Source: JBBRHQ01 sp963840235
Lineage (GTDB): Bacteria; Actinomycetota; Thermoleophilia; Solirubrobacterales; 70-9
Direction of reading: 5' to 3'
NCBI GenBank assembly: GCA_963840235.1
Contig: CAWIYC010000006.1
Coordinates: 1 to 64,000 of the forward strand
DNA length: 64,000 nt
Under the pieces are notes generated by a model that saw nothing but the letters and a program-made list of their open reading frames with translations, did no database searches and was not told the DNA's origin. The first letter of the stretch is position 1. Each line of letters opens with the position of its first letter. Positions 1 to 7,950 of this stretch are shown in pieces. The position numbers and the translations under genes were made by a program.

Positions 1-1
1 T

Positions 2-280
2 CACGGCGACGGCGACTTCACCGACTGGACCAGCTGCGAGCAGTGGCGCCGGGCGCTGAACCGCGGCGACTTCCGCTACGCGCTGATCAGCTACGACCGC
101 CCCGGCCCGGTCTGGGCCTCCCCCCGCCCGAGGCGCTGGACCGCCGCCGACCCGGCGGCGACGCTGGTCCTCCGCCGCGGCTCGACCGCGATCTTCCGCA
201 TCTCGGGGCCACTCGACCCCAGCCGCTGCCCGCCGCCGCTGCCGGGCGAACTGGAGCGGTTCCAGGCGCAACGCCTGAGC
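2..280 (+). CDS. C-terminal fragment of a multi-pass membrane protein (paralogue of the 10284 gene)
   Basis: The gene enters from the left edge, reading in the frame that starts at base 2. The first 75 or so codons resemble the C-terminus of the membrane protein at 10284-12368: both have a WRRALN motif, a short stretch with aromatic residues and 'YD', a segment 'W(T)A(A/S)DPAA' followed by 'LR', and an ending of the type 'G(P/S)LDP..CP'. The resemblance stops near base 231. No stop codon follows in this frame until about base 788, so the true 3' end is unclear and may have been lost by a frameshift; the end given here is a guess. The function would follow the paralogue, a predicted membrane-embedded glycosyltransferase-like protein. 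Confidence 0.55.
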
Positions 281-344
281 CCGCATCGACGGGCGGAGAA
301 CGTCCAAATGGAGGACGGAATCCACCCATCGGCGACTCAGCCTG

Positions 345-1035
345 TCATGAGCATGCCGGGAAGGGGTCAGCGCTTGAGCCGGCGCCGGGCACGCCGCGCC
401 CGGCCGGCCGCATTGCGGCGCCGGCGGGCAGGGGCCGAGACGCAGCCGCGCCGCCGAGGCAGGTGCGGGCGATCCAGGCGCCCTCGTCGTAGACGAGCGG
501 CAGGAGACCAGGTCCTCGCCGACCGTGCAGTAGCACTCGGCCTTCTCCCGGACCCGGTCCCTCAGCCACCCCGGCGCCTCGTCCTCGACCGACCCGCAGC
601 GCAGCAGCCGCAGCAGCTCGCGCTTGGCCGTGCTCCAGTCGAGGGCCGGACGGAAGCGCTCGCGGAAGCGGTCGACGCTGTGGTTCGAGAGGCGGATCTC
701 GGTCGGGCGGCAGGCGATTGTCTCCATGCGGATGGAGTCGCGCCACGGCCCCGGTTCCTGACCGCCGACGACGGCGCGATGACGATGTAGCGGATGCCGC
801 ACCGTCGCGGACGATGCACTGTTCGAGCACCCGCAGCTCCGGCGCCGGCTCCGGCGGCCGAGGCGGCGGGTCGTCCCACCAGCCGAGGAAGATCGCGCCG
901 AGGATTGCCACCCCGAGCGCGGCCCAGAGCCCGTACCAGGCGATCGCCAGGATCATCAGGCCGGCGTTCAGCACGACCTCGAGCACCCGCTTGGCGCGGG
1001 GTTGATCCTTCGCCGGATCCCCCGGCATCCTCGGG
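345..1035 (-). pseudogene. Frameshifted gene with a membrane helix and a conserved C-terminal domain (unknown function)
   Basis: Unrecognised. Protein-like sequence can be followed on the minus strand only by switching frames. The start near 1035 is Met-Pro-Gly-Asp. A strongly hydrophobic helix follows (GLMILAIAWYGLWAALG), then a Trp-Trp-Asp and proline-rich linker. After a frame change come 'YIVIAPSSAV' and a segment with 'SNHSVDRFRERFRP'. After another change come 'LLPLVYDEGAWIARTCL' and low-quality sequence. At least two or three single-base shifts are needed. It lies in a row of four minus-strand genes that all need shifts, so the block has either decayed or is poorly sequenced. The His/Arg-rich motif vaguely recalls small toxin-like domains, but I do not claim this. 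Confidence 0.4.
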
Positions 1036-1086
1036 TCGGGTTCGCTCGGCGGCGGAGATCGGAGCAGGCGCTCGACCCCGGCCTCG

Positions 1087-1811
1087 TCATCCCGGGGCGC
1101 CGTCGGCGCAGTAGCTGACGTCCGAGTCGGCCTTGGTGAGCCGCAGCACCTCCACCGGTAGGTCCGCGCCAGCACCGTGAGGATCTCCACGTAGATGGGT
1201 GGGAACGGTTCGGGGAAGAAGGATGAGCACGTCGGGGCGTGCGAACTCGGCGCGGAACCCGTCCTCGTCGACCTCGATCCGGCCCCAGGCTTCGACCACC
1301 CCCATCACCGGGATCGCCAGGCTGCCACCCGTGAGCGAGGCGGCCACCTCGGCGGTCTGCTCGTGCCAGGGATGCATCGCGTAGAGACCGCAGGTGCAGT
1401 CGGGGGCCGGAGAGTGCCCGCGTTCACCGTGGCAGCCGTAGCTCCTGGTGAAGGGGCTGCACCTGGCGCGGGTCGGCTCGCCGCCCGCCGCTCCAACCGG
1501 ATCCGTTCAGCCCACAGAGGGCCATCGAGCCGCAGCCGACGGTGACCGTCCACAGTCGGACGCCGTGGATCCGGCCAGGCACCAGCGGCGGGGCCCCGCT
1601 CAAACGGGAAAGCCCCCCGATCGCCCGGCGCCTCGGTCGGAATCGCCAGGCGACCGTCCACCAGGATCGTGAAGGGATCGGCGATCAGGCGGCGGAGCAC
1701 GCGCTGCGCCTCCATCTCGGCGAAGGCGGGCTCGAACCACTCGTGGAAGGGCGTCACGCGGTTGGGCGCGAGCATGTCCGGGCAGCAGGGAGACCTGCGA
1801 GCACGGCCCAT
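1087..1811 (-). pseudogene. Frameshifted small-protein gene of a mobile-element-type family (unknown function)
   Basis: The reading begins at an ATG overlapping the previous stop (TGATG at about 1809-1813) and includes 'LAPNRVTPFHEWFEPAF'. It then needs a change of frame around 1400-1420, after which a distinctive block appears: 'PDCTCGLYAMHPWHEQ', 'VMGVVEAWGRIEVDEDGFRA' and 'EFARPDVLILLP'. A further disturbed stretch near 1190 precedes the end 'VEVLRLTKADSDVSYCADG' at 1087. I recall a Cys-x-Cys-Gly-(I/L)-Tyr-Ala motif with a later 'W-G-x-(I/V)-x-x-x-x-x-G-(F/Y)-R-A' in uncharacterised actinobacterial proteins of plasmid-like regions; this is memory, not a search. Function unknown. Confidence 0.45.
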
Positions 1812-1991
1812 CAGCGCCTCGCCGGCTCCCGCGCGGGACGGCGCCTCGGCTTGCGCGGCGCCCGCTTCGGCCGTGGCGCCGGCCGGGCCGGCGCGGGCTC
1901 CCGCTCCGGCTCCGGGCGGCGCCGGGGCAGCCGGTTCCTCGACCGGTTCGACGATGATCGTCCGCGAGGGGCCGGGAAGGTTCAACGACAA
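1811..1991 (-). pseudogene. Small proline/arginine-rich protein gene, frameshifted
   Basis: This short reading frame starts at TTG 1991, overlapping the end of the previous minus-strand gene, and begins 'SLNLPGPSRTIIVEPVEEP'. It continues smoothly only if the frame is changed near 1920, giving a Glu/Pro/Arg-rich end ('PEPEREPAPARPAP', then 'PRKPRRRPAREPARR') that stops at 1811. The stop overlaps the start of the next gene, as expected of a real operon member. It has no recognisable domain. The basic proline-rich tail could bind nucleic acid or be disordered. Confidence is limited by the frameshift and the low complexity. Confidence 0.35.
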
Positions 1992-2321
1992 TCACTCCTC
2001 TGCCCACGCTGCAGCCGGCGCAGCACCGGCTCGGTGTAGTAGGTGGCGCGCTCGGCGCCCTGGCGCTGCGCGACCGCGGCCTTGAAGTTCGGATAGTCGA
2101 CCTCGCTCGCCATTTGGGCGAGGGCGACGACCCACTCGGCCCGGGTGACGACGGCCCGCCACCGGTAGTCCGCCGTCGCGTCGGAGCGCGGCTCGACGCC
2201 CGGGATCCACCGCTCGCAGCGCCTCGACGTCCTCCCTGGCACGCGCGCGGACGACCAGCCGCTCGGGGTCGCGACGGTGCTCGACGACGCTGTAGAAGCC
2301 GCTGGTTGTCATCAGCCACAT
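1982..2321 (-). pseudogene. Conserved small hypothetical protein, one frameshift
   Basis: The frame starts at ATG 2321 with 'MWLMTTSGFYSVVEHRRDPE' and runs to 'EDVEALR'. After a one-base shift near 2205-2215 it continues 'WIPGVEPRSDATADYRWRA', 'TRAEWVVALAQMASEVDYPN' and 'FKAAVAQRQGAERATYY', and stops at 1982. I remember this pattern (Met-Trp-Leu start, 'GFYSVV', 'DY.NFK..VA..QG..R...Y') from uncharacterised actinobacterial proteins near plasmid or mobile genes; no function is known to me. The coherent sequence on both sides of one break argues for a once-intact gene of about 112 residues. It is the first of four consecutive disrupted minus-strand genes. Confidence 0.5.
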
Positions 2322-2509
2322 GCCGCCAGGGTCGGGCGGCGGCAGCGGTCCTGACACCGGTCCGCCGAGATCGCTTCCGGGACGCGGCGGTCACTCGATC
2401 GACAAAGTTCCGTCCGATACAAGCGCTACGCTCATTGGTCCAGTCGATGGGGGAAGCACGCTCGTCGTCAGGTCGAGCACCTCCGTCGCGACCTGACCTC
2501 GAGGCCTGT

Positions 2510-3157
2510 TTGAACTTTCGTCCCAAGAACGAAAACGAGCTTGACCACCTCTCCGACGACCAGCTGATCGCCGAGATCGTCGCTGCCCGGGACGCCGGCG
2601 ACAACGATGCCGCCCGCGCCGCCCTCGGCGTCCTCGCCTTCCGCCGCTATGACGACGTCAGGCGCAGGATCCTGATCAAGGTCCCCACCAAGGACGCCGA
2701 CGACGTCGCCTCGGAGGTCTTCATCAGCGCGATGAAGTCCGCCTTCGACGGCACCTCGGTGGGTGAGTTCGTCAGGTGGCTGCAGACGATCACCAAGCGA
2801 CGTGTCGCCGACTACCATCGCGGCCGCCCCGACGAGCCCGACCTGCCGCTCGCGGAGGAGGGGGGCGATGAGGAGGACGCTTGGGGCGAGCACCTCGCGG
2901 ATGATGATTTCGCCGACGATATCGACACCGAGGCCGTGATCGAGCAGGCGTTGAGCGACCTCAGCAGGCCGCATCGCGCAGTGGTCGAGCTCTACGTCTT
3001 CGAGGGCCTCTCGGCGAAGGAGACCGCCGATCAGGTCAACATGTCATCCAACGACGAGCTGACCAAGCCGATGACCGACGCCAACGTGCACCAGATAGCC
3101 AAGAGATTCCGCGAGCGCCTGAGAAGGTTGCTCGAGGACGCTCGCGGCCCCGACTAG
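2510..3157 (+). CDS. ECF-like sigma-70 family RNA polymerase sigma factor
   Basis: A small sigma-70 family protein that would direct RNA polymerase to a specific promoter set. A region 2-like block (residues about 35-90: 'DADDVASEVFISAMKS', 'FVRWLQTITKRRVADYHRGR') is followed by a very acidic linker (about 95-125) and a region 4-like helix-turn-helix (about 130-205: 'LSDLSRPHRAVVELYVFEGL', 'SAKETADQVN', 'VHQIAKRFRERLRRLL'). An unusual insert sits inside region 4, between the two HTH helices. I prefer the TTG at 2510 because GAGG lies 5-6 bases upstream; ATG 2447 is in frame but has no visible ribosome site. The next gene starts 2 bases after the stop, so the two are coupled. Confidence 0.8.
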   Translation: MNFRPKNENELDHLSDDQLIAEIVAARDAGDNDAARAALGVLAFRRYDDVRRRILIKVPTKDADDVASEVFISAMKSAFDGTSVGEFVRWLQTITKRRVADYHRGRPDEPDLPLAEEGGDEEDAWGEHLADDDFADDIDTEAVIEQALSDLSRPHRAVVELYVFEGLSAKETADQVNMSSNDELTKPMTDANVHQIAKRFRERLRRLLEDARGPD

Positions 3158-3159
3158 CG

Positions 3160-3825
3160 ATGGCCGACGTCGACAAGCTGTTCGAGGATTACGTCGCCGA
3201 GCACCGCGCCGGGGGCGAGGCCAACCCGCGCACCTACCTCGAGAGGGTCGAGGGCGTCGACCGCGACGAGCTGGCGACGCTGATCGACGCCTACCTGATC
3301 CGCTCGCCGGGGCGCAAATGGGACCCCGACGCCTATCGGAGCTCCGAGGTACCAGCCCTCGTGGAGGGCATGGAGCGCTCGATGGGCGGCAGGGCCGGTG
3401 CCTGGCCGGTTCTGCTGCCGCGCCTGCGCGAGCGGGCCCGGATCAAGCGCGCCGAGCTGGTGAAGCGGTTGGCGGCCGCCCTCGGCGTCGGCGGGCAGAC
3501 GGAGAAGGTCGCGGACTACTACCACCAGATGGAGCAGGGCTCGCTCGACTCCGCCGGGGTCTCGACCAGGGTGCTGGAGGCGCTGGCGGGGATAGTCGGC
3601 TCCAGCGCCGAGGCGCTGCGGAGCGCGGGCGAGAAGTTCGGCGAGGGTCAACCACCTTCGGAGGGAACCGTCTTCGCCCGGGTCGCAACCCCGCGTCCCG
3701 AGTACGGGGCCGAGGGGTTGGAGGCGGAGGCGCTGCCGGCGGAGCCCGCCGGGGTCGCCAGGCAGAAGCGGTCGCCGGAGGCCGATGAGGCCGAGGTCGA
3801 TCGCCTCTTCACCGGCGGCGATTGA
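3160..3825 (+). CDS. HTH (XRE-like) protein, possible partner or anti-sigma of the upstream sigma factor
   Basis: A 221-residue soluble protein. The N-terminus (1-70) is an acidic helical region ('VDKLFEDYVAEHRAGGEANP') resembling N-termini of sigma-associated regulators. The middle (about 88-150) reads as an XRE-type helix-turn-helix: 'LRERARIKRAELVKRLAAAL' followed by a Tyr-Tyr-x-x-Met-Glu-x-Gly segment and 'VSTRVLEALAGIVG'. The C-terminus is a low-complexity tail rich in Glu, Ala and Pro. It has no membrane segment, so it is not a classical membrane anti-sigma factor. Its position directly after a sigma gene and upstream of an ImmA-type peptidase suggests a regulator that the peptidase could cleave; this is inference from context and from the known ImmA/ImmR and IrrE/DdrO pairs. 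Confidence 0.6.
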   Translation: MADVDKLFEDYVAEHRAGGEANPRTYLERVEGVDRDELATLIDAYLIRSPGRKWDPDAYRSSEVPALVEGMERSMGGRAGAWPVLLPRLRERARIKRAELVKRLAAALGVGGQTEKVADYYHQMEQGSLDSAGVSTRVLEALAGIVGSSAEALRSAGEKFGEGQPPSEGTVFARVATPRPEYGAEGLEAEALPAEPAGVARQKRSPEADEAEVDRLFTGGD

Positions 3826-3872
3826 GTAACCCGAGAAGTCAGTAACGCATCCCCCGCCGCGACCCGCCCTGC

Positions 3873-4136
3873 ATGAGCAGAAGTGCACCCCACGATCCCG
3901 TGGCGCTGTTTGCGTTCGCGCTGCGCGAGAGCGACTGGGTGCTGGCCGACCTGATCGCGGCCTCCATCGCACACCGCCCGGCCGCCCGGGAGCGGCTGCT
4001 CCTTGCCGTGCGTGCGGGGGCCGGGGCCCGGGCCAGCCCCTCCTCGCTCGCCGAGCTCAGCAGCTGGGCGAGGCTCTCGCGCCGGCTCGGGATCGGCGAC
4101 GGCGAGGATGCTGACGAGGAAGAAACCCACGACTAA
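3873..4136 (+). CDS. Small hypothetical protein in the sigma/ImmA module
   Basis: An 87-residue protein with no domain I recognise. It is mostly helical (residues 8-60 rich in Ala and Leu, 'DPVALFAFALRESDWVLADL') and ends in an acidic tail ('DGEDADEEETHD'). It lies 47 bases after the HTH gene and 12 bases before the ImmA-type peptidase gene, on the same strand, so it is probably part of the same transcript. No signal peptide and no clear membrane span. It may be an adaptor in the module, but nothing in the sequence shows its role. Confidence 0.5.
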   Translation: MSRSAPHDPVALFAFALRESDWVLADLIAASIAHRPAARERLLLAVRAGAGARASPSSLAELSSWARLSRRLGIGDGEDADEEETHD

Positions 4137-4148
4137 GATGCCGCTGGG

Positions 4149-4733
4149 ATGGAGGGAAGTCAGATCGACAGGGAAGCAATAGAGGAAAGGGCTGCGAAGG
4201 TGCTCGCCGCCGTCCCCTCCTTCATCTGGGACGGTGAGTCGCTGCCGGTGCCGGTCGAGGACATCGTCGACAGCGTCTACGGTCTCCACGTCCGCGACGT
4301 CGAGGACATGCGCGAGGCTCCCGGCTGCCCACCTCTTGAGCCGGGGGATTCCCTCTCGGGGCTGCTGCTCACGGCCAAGGGCGAGATCTGGGTCAACGCC
4401 GAGGAGGCCCGGCAGTGGCCGCCGCGGCGCCGTTTCACCATCGGCCACGAGCTCGGGCACCACGTCATGCACCGCACCGGCCAGCAGGCGCTCTTCTGCC
4501 GCAAGGTCACGGTGGACCCGGATGAGAGCAAGCCCGCCGACACCCGCCCGCCCCTGCCCGTGACCGAGGAGGAGGCGAACATGTTCGCGGCGGCGCTGCT
4601 GATGCCGGGCGAGCTGATGCGACTCCACTACCGCGACTGCGACGGCGAGTTCGAGGAGATGTGCCGGCGCTTTGACAGCTCGGCGGCGGCGATGGGTAAG
4701 CGACTGCACCAGGCCGTGCCGAGGTCCGCATGA
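4149..4733 (+). CDS. ImmA/IrrE family zinc metallopeptidase
   Basis: A 194-residue soluble protein of the ImmA/IrrE (COG2856) family, zinc peptidases that typically cleave a partner repressor. The zinc-binding helix HELGHH is at about residues 100-105, after 'WPPRRRFTIG', and the third ligand region is 'EEEANMFAAALLMP' at about 142-155. The N-terminal part resembles the family's first domain ('VPVEDIVDSVYGL'). In ImmA and IrrE the substrate is an XRE-type repressor encoded next door; here an HTH protein lies two genes upstream with a sigma factor in front of it, so proteolytic release of the sigma factor is plausible. The stop overlaps the next start (ATGA), so the following phosphatase gene is co-translated. 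Confidence 0.85.
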   Translation: MEGSQIDREAIEERAAKVLAAVPSFIWDGESLPVPVEDIVDSVYGLHVRDVEDMREAPGCPPLEPGDSLSGLLLTAKGEIWVNAEEARQWPPRRRFTIGHELGHHVMHRTGQQALFCRKVTVDPDESKPADTRPPLPVTEEEANMFAAALLMPGELMRLHYRDCDGEFEEMCRRFDSSAAAMGKRLHQAVPRSA

Positions 4734-5551
4734 AGCGGGGCGGGCCGCTGCTGCGCGGGACGCTGATCTTCCTCGCCGGTGCGCTGATCGCCGGGGCGGT
4801 GGCGCTTGCCGCGGCCGGCGGCTCCGACGACATCCGCAAGACCGCGGTCAGCGACGGCACCCCGATCTTCGGCATCCGCCCGACCGGGGTCGGGCTGCCG
4901 CTGGTCGGCGGCACCGCCAGCGTCGGCGCCGGCGACCTGGCGTCGCTGCTCCAGGCCTACCACGACTCCGGGGACTACGAGAAGGACCTCGCCGCGGTCG
5001 ACTCGAAGGCCCAGAGCTACCTGATGAAGAGACTGCGCAAGCTGGCGGCGAAGAAGGACCGCTGCGAGACGGCCTCGCGGCGAAACCACAAGCCGCCGGC
5101 GCGCTGCCACCAGCCGAAGTGGGCGCTCGTCCTCGACATCGACGAGACGGCGCTCTCGAACTACTCCTACCTCGGGGACTTCAAGAACATCCTCGCCTCG
5201 CTGGCGCAGGCCGCTGTCAGCGGCACCGCACCGGCGATCGCGCCGACCCTGAAGCTCTATGACGCGGCCAGGGCCAAGGGCGTCTCCGTCTTTTTCATCA
5301 CCGGCCGCCCGGTCGGGTTCGACAACCTGACGATCCAGAACCTGACCTACTCCGGCCACTCGGGTTGGAAGGGGCTGATCCTCAACCCCGGCGGCAAGAC
5401 CCTGACCGAGTACAAAAGCTCCGAGCGGGCGAAGATCGAGCAGCAGGGCTACCGGATCATCGTCAACCTCGGCGATCAGGAGAGCGACCTCGTCGGCGGC
5501 AACGCCGACCGCGGCTTCGAGCTGCCGAACCCCTTCTACTACTCGCCGTAG
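4730..5551 (+). CDS. Membrane-anchored or secreted HAD acid phosphatase
   Basis: A 273-residue protein with a Lys/Arg-rich start and a hydrophobic helix at residues 8-30 ('GTLIFLAGALIAGAVALAAA'), an uncleaved anchor or signal peptide. HAD motifs are visible: nucleophile motif 'VLDIDETALSNYSYLG' near residue 136, motif II 'VFFITGRP' near 190, a Lys in 'YKSSERAKI', and 'VNLGDQESD' near 250. This resembles plant-type/class B acid phosphatases (pfam Acid_phosphat_B). The likely reaction is hydrolysis of phosphomonoesters outside the cytoplasm; the substrate is unknown. The start overlaps the peptidase stop by 4 bases, which ties it to the sigma/ImmA module and makes it a candidate target or effector. 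Confidence 0.8.
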   Translation: MKRGGPLLRGTLIFLAGALIAGAVALAAAGGSDDIRKTAVSDGTPIFGIRPTGVGLPLVGGTASVGAGDLASLLQAYHDSGDYEKDLAAVDSKAQSYLMKRLRKLAAKKDRCETASRRNHKPPARCHQPKWALVLDIDETALSNYSYLGDFKNILASLAQAAVSGTAPAIAPTLKLYDAARAKGVSVFFITGRPVGFDNLTIQNLTYSGHSGWKGLILNPGGKTLTEYKSSERAKIEQQGYRIIVNLGDQESDLVGGNADRGFELPNPFYYSP

Positions 5552-5586
5552 CCGGCGGCTCCTCGCCGAGCGCAACATTCCGGTGT

Positions 5587-5829
5587 CTATGGGCACGGAA
5601 GGTGAAGATCGGGCCGGGGAGCGGCGCTGGTCCTGGTGCCGCGAGCGTTGCGCGGGCCGGGAATATCGCCGCGTCTGTAGGCGCGATCGTAGAGCCAGAT
5701 ATAGACGCCGAGAGTCACCACGACGATGGCGTAGAGCCAGCGTGGGTCTGCGTTGGTGACACCCACCACGATCGCGAGCAACCCGCCGACAGAGCAAGCA
5801 ATCACCCGTCGTTTCCAACTCCCGCTCAT
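5587..5829 (-). CDS. Small two-helix membrane protein, in frame with a truncated transposase
   Basis: An 80-residue protein starting 'MSGSWKRRVIACSVGGLLAI' with two predicted membrane helices (about 9-26 and 31-48, 'WLYAIVVVTLGVYIWLYDRA') and a basic, proline-rich tail. Function unknown. The upstream transposase reading frame runs straight into it without a stop, so the transposase end has been joined to host sequence here. There is no strong ribosome site before this ATG, so the start could be different or the gene may be a remnant. Confidence 0.4.
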   Translation of the reverse strand: MSGSWKRRVIACSVGGLLAIVVGVTNADPRWLYAIVVVTLGVYIWLYDRAYRRGDIPGPRNARGTRTSAAPRPDLHLPCP

Positions 5830-6820
5830 GGTCAATCCAAGGGTAGCGCCCGGGCAAGCTCCAGAAGAAGGAAGGACGTCCCGAACGCGTTCGCGGGGCG
5901 GGCGGTTGTCGAGCGCGGTGTGGGTGCGGCGCTCGTTGTAGTGGTTGATCCAGTGTGCCAGGGCCTCGCGGCGGGCGTTGCTTGAGGCGTATTGGAGGGC
6001 GTAGGCCCACTCGCGCTGGAGGGTCTGGTTGAAGCGCTCGATTTTGCCGTTGGTGCGCGGGGTGTAGGGGCGGGTGCGGATGTGGCGGATCGCGCGGGCG
6101 TGCAGCAGCTCGCCGAGGCTGCGGTTGTTGATGTAGGAGAACGCGTTGTCGGTCATCAGGCGCTCGGCGACGATGCCCTGGTCCAGGAACCAGTCCAGCG
6201 CCCGGCGGGTGAAGGCGGTCACGGTGGGCGCCCGTTCGTCGTCGTGGATCTCCGAGTAGGCCAGGCGCGAGCAGTCGTCGACGATCGAGTGCACGTATTC
6301 CCAGCCCGACCCCCGCGAGCGCCGGGTGCGATCGGCCGGTCAGCGCGTGGCCGGGCGCCTCGAAGCGCCCCAGCTTCTTGACGTCCATGTGCAGCAGGTT
6401 TCCCGGGCAGGGCCACTCATAGCGGACCACCACGGGCCGCTTCGGGCGCGGCCGGCGCGAGCAGCCGCCCCGACGCAGCACCCGGTGCACGGTGGAGTGC
6501 GCCCTGGCGATGTCGGGCTCGTCGGCCAGCCGCCGCGGGCTCCACCCCGTCCGCCGGCGCCGCTCGCAGATCAGGACGGCCTCCTCGGCTGGCACCTGGC
6601 CCGGGCTCGTGTGCGGGCGCGACGGGCGGTCCTGCAGACAGCCCAGCGTGCGGCGCTCCTCATCGCTGGCCTGCCGCCAGCGGCGCACCCACTCCCAGCA
6701 GGTCGACTTGGCCACGTTCGAGGCGGCCGCGGCCGCCTCGAACGTGAACCCCTCCTCTTCGACAAGCTCGACCAAGCGCAGCCGGCCGATCGGGGTGAGC
6801 GGGGCATTAGCGTGTTGCAT
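5830..6820 (-). pseudogene. IS481-like DDE transposase, one frameshift and no proper 3' end
   Basis: Transposase of the IS481 type, which would cut and join DNA ends through a DDE integrase core. The N-terminal half starts at ATG 6820 ('MQHANAPLTPIGRLRLVELV') with a leucine-rich HTH and a second HTH ('AKSTCWEWVRRWRQ'). The catalytic core begins 'HMDVKKLGRF'. Near 6334 one extra base breaks the frame: before it the sequence reads 'APGHALTG' and after it 'DRTRRSRGSGWEYVHSIVDD'. The rest contains 'MTDNAFSYINN' and 'GKIERFNQTLQREWAY', with the last acidic residue of the DDE triad in the latter, then 'NERRTHTALDNRPP'. No stop follows; the frame fuses with host sequence at about 5830. It is inactive as it stands. 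Confidence 0.8.
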
Positions 6821-6859
6821 TCCGGGCCTCCGAGAAGGTCGTGAGCTTTGACACCCACA
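5830..6859 (-). mobile_element. IS481-like insertion sequence remnant
   Basis: The element is bounded on the transposase 5' side by a likely terminal repeat: read on the minus strand from 6859, TGTGGGTGTCAAAGCTCAC has the TGT start typical of IS481 ends and lies 39 bases before the transposase ATG. I looked for the inverted partner near 5700-5900 and found none, so the distal end is deleted or decayed. The left boundary is therefore approximate (where transposase similarity fades). It sits between a HAD phosphatase gene and holA, at the junction between accessory and core DNA. Confidence 0.65.
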
Positions 6860-6950
6860 GCCTCTCGGCAGGCCCGGACCTACCTCACACCGTTCGCAAC
6901 GTCCCTGGGCACGTCAGCTAGACCCGGGATCGCCCCTCTACACTCGCCCG

Positions 6951-7949
6951 GTGGCCGACCAGATGCTCCCCGTCTACCTGATCGCCGGGTCCGACACTGC
7001 CAAGATCGACTCCACCCGCGCCCGCCTGCGCTCGCGGGCCGAGGGAGAGGGCGGAGCGGCGGCACTCGAGATCTTCGACCCCAGCGCCGGACGCGGCGCG
7101 CCGGACGCCGAAGCCCTGATTGCGGCGATCCCGGCGATGTCGCTGGCGATATCGCGCCGGTACCTGCTGGTCGACGGTGTCGAGCGCTGGCGCGAGCCAC
7201 AGCAGCGCGAGGTCGCAGCCGCCCTCATGACGATGCCACCCGACCTGACCGTGGTCCTGATCGCCCGCGGCAAGGCGCCGGCGGTGCTGTCGAAGGCCGT
7301 CGGGTCGGCCGGCGGCGAGGTGCGCGAGTTCGAGGCGCCCAAGGCCCGGGAGCTGCCGCGCAGGCTGGTCGAGGGCGCCCGCCGCCGCGGCTTCCGGCTC
7401 GATGCCGGCTCCGCGCGCACCCTGGTCGAGCGGATGGGCGCCAACCAGGTCCGGCTCGAGAACGAGCTCGACCGCCTGGCGCTCTGGGCCGGACCCGAGG
7501 GAGAGGTGACCGAGTCCGACCTCGAGTCGATGATCGCCGACACATCCGAGGCCGTGGCCTGGTCGCTCTCCGACGCCCTGCTCGAGCGTGACCCTGCCGG
7601 TGCCCTCGAGATCTGCGAGCGGCTCGTCACCCAGGGAGAGAACATCACCGGCCTGATCTACGCCCTGGCCTCACGCCTGCGCAAGGCCAACCTCGCCCTG
7701 GCCCAGCTCGAGAGCGGGGTGGCGCCGAAGAAGGTCGAGTCCTCTCTCGGCATGCACCCCTACGCGGCCAAGCAGCTCGTCGCCCGCCTCCGCGACTCCT
7801 CCCTCGAGGAGCTGCGGGAGGCGACGATCGTGCTCGCCGACCTCGAGGTGTGGTGCCGGGGCGGTTCGGAGTACGGCGAGGAGCTGGCCCTGACCCTGGC
7901 GTTGCGCCGGGCCGCGGGCGGCGCCGAGGGGCGCCGGCTCGCTGCCTGA
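6951..7949 (+). CDS. holA: DNA polymerase III delta subunit
   Basis: A 332-residue clamp-loader delta subunit that opens the beta sliding clamp and loads it on DNA with gamma/tau and delta-prime. It starts at GTG 6951 with 'LPVYLIAGSD', the degenerate P-loop region of HolA. The N-terminal AAA+-like domain includes 'SRRYLLVDGVERW' and 'PPDLTVVLIARGKAP'. The C-terminal part has the typical 'MGANQVRLENELDRLALWAG', 'SDLESMIADTSEAVAWSLSD' and 'ITGLIYALASRLRKANLA' blocks. Length is normal. It is the first intact core gene after the insertion sequence and converges on the LapA-like gene, with 1 base between the stops. Confidence 0.9.
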   Translation: MADQMLPVYLIAGSDTAKIDSTRARLRSRAEGEGGAAALEIFDPSAGRGAPDAEALIAAIPAMSLAISRRYLLVDGVERWREPQQREVAAALMTMPPDLTVVLIARGKAPAVLSKAVGSAGGEVREFEAPKARELPRRLVEGARRRGFRLDAGSARTLVERMGANQVRLENELDRLALWAGPEGEVTESDLESMIADTSEAVAWSLSDALLERDPAGALEICERLVTQGENITGLIYALASRLRKANLALAQLESGVAPKKVESSLGMHPYAAKQLVARLRDSSLEELREATIVLADLEVWCRGGSEYGEELALTLALRRAAGGAEGRRLAA

Positions 7950-7950
7950 G

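Noticed and set aside
5750..5770. GTGACACCCACC as the second end of the insertion sequence
   Set aside because: It is in direct, not inverted, orientation to the end at 6841-6859 and lies in the membrane protein coding sequence.
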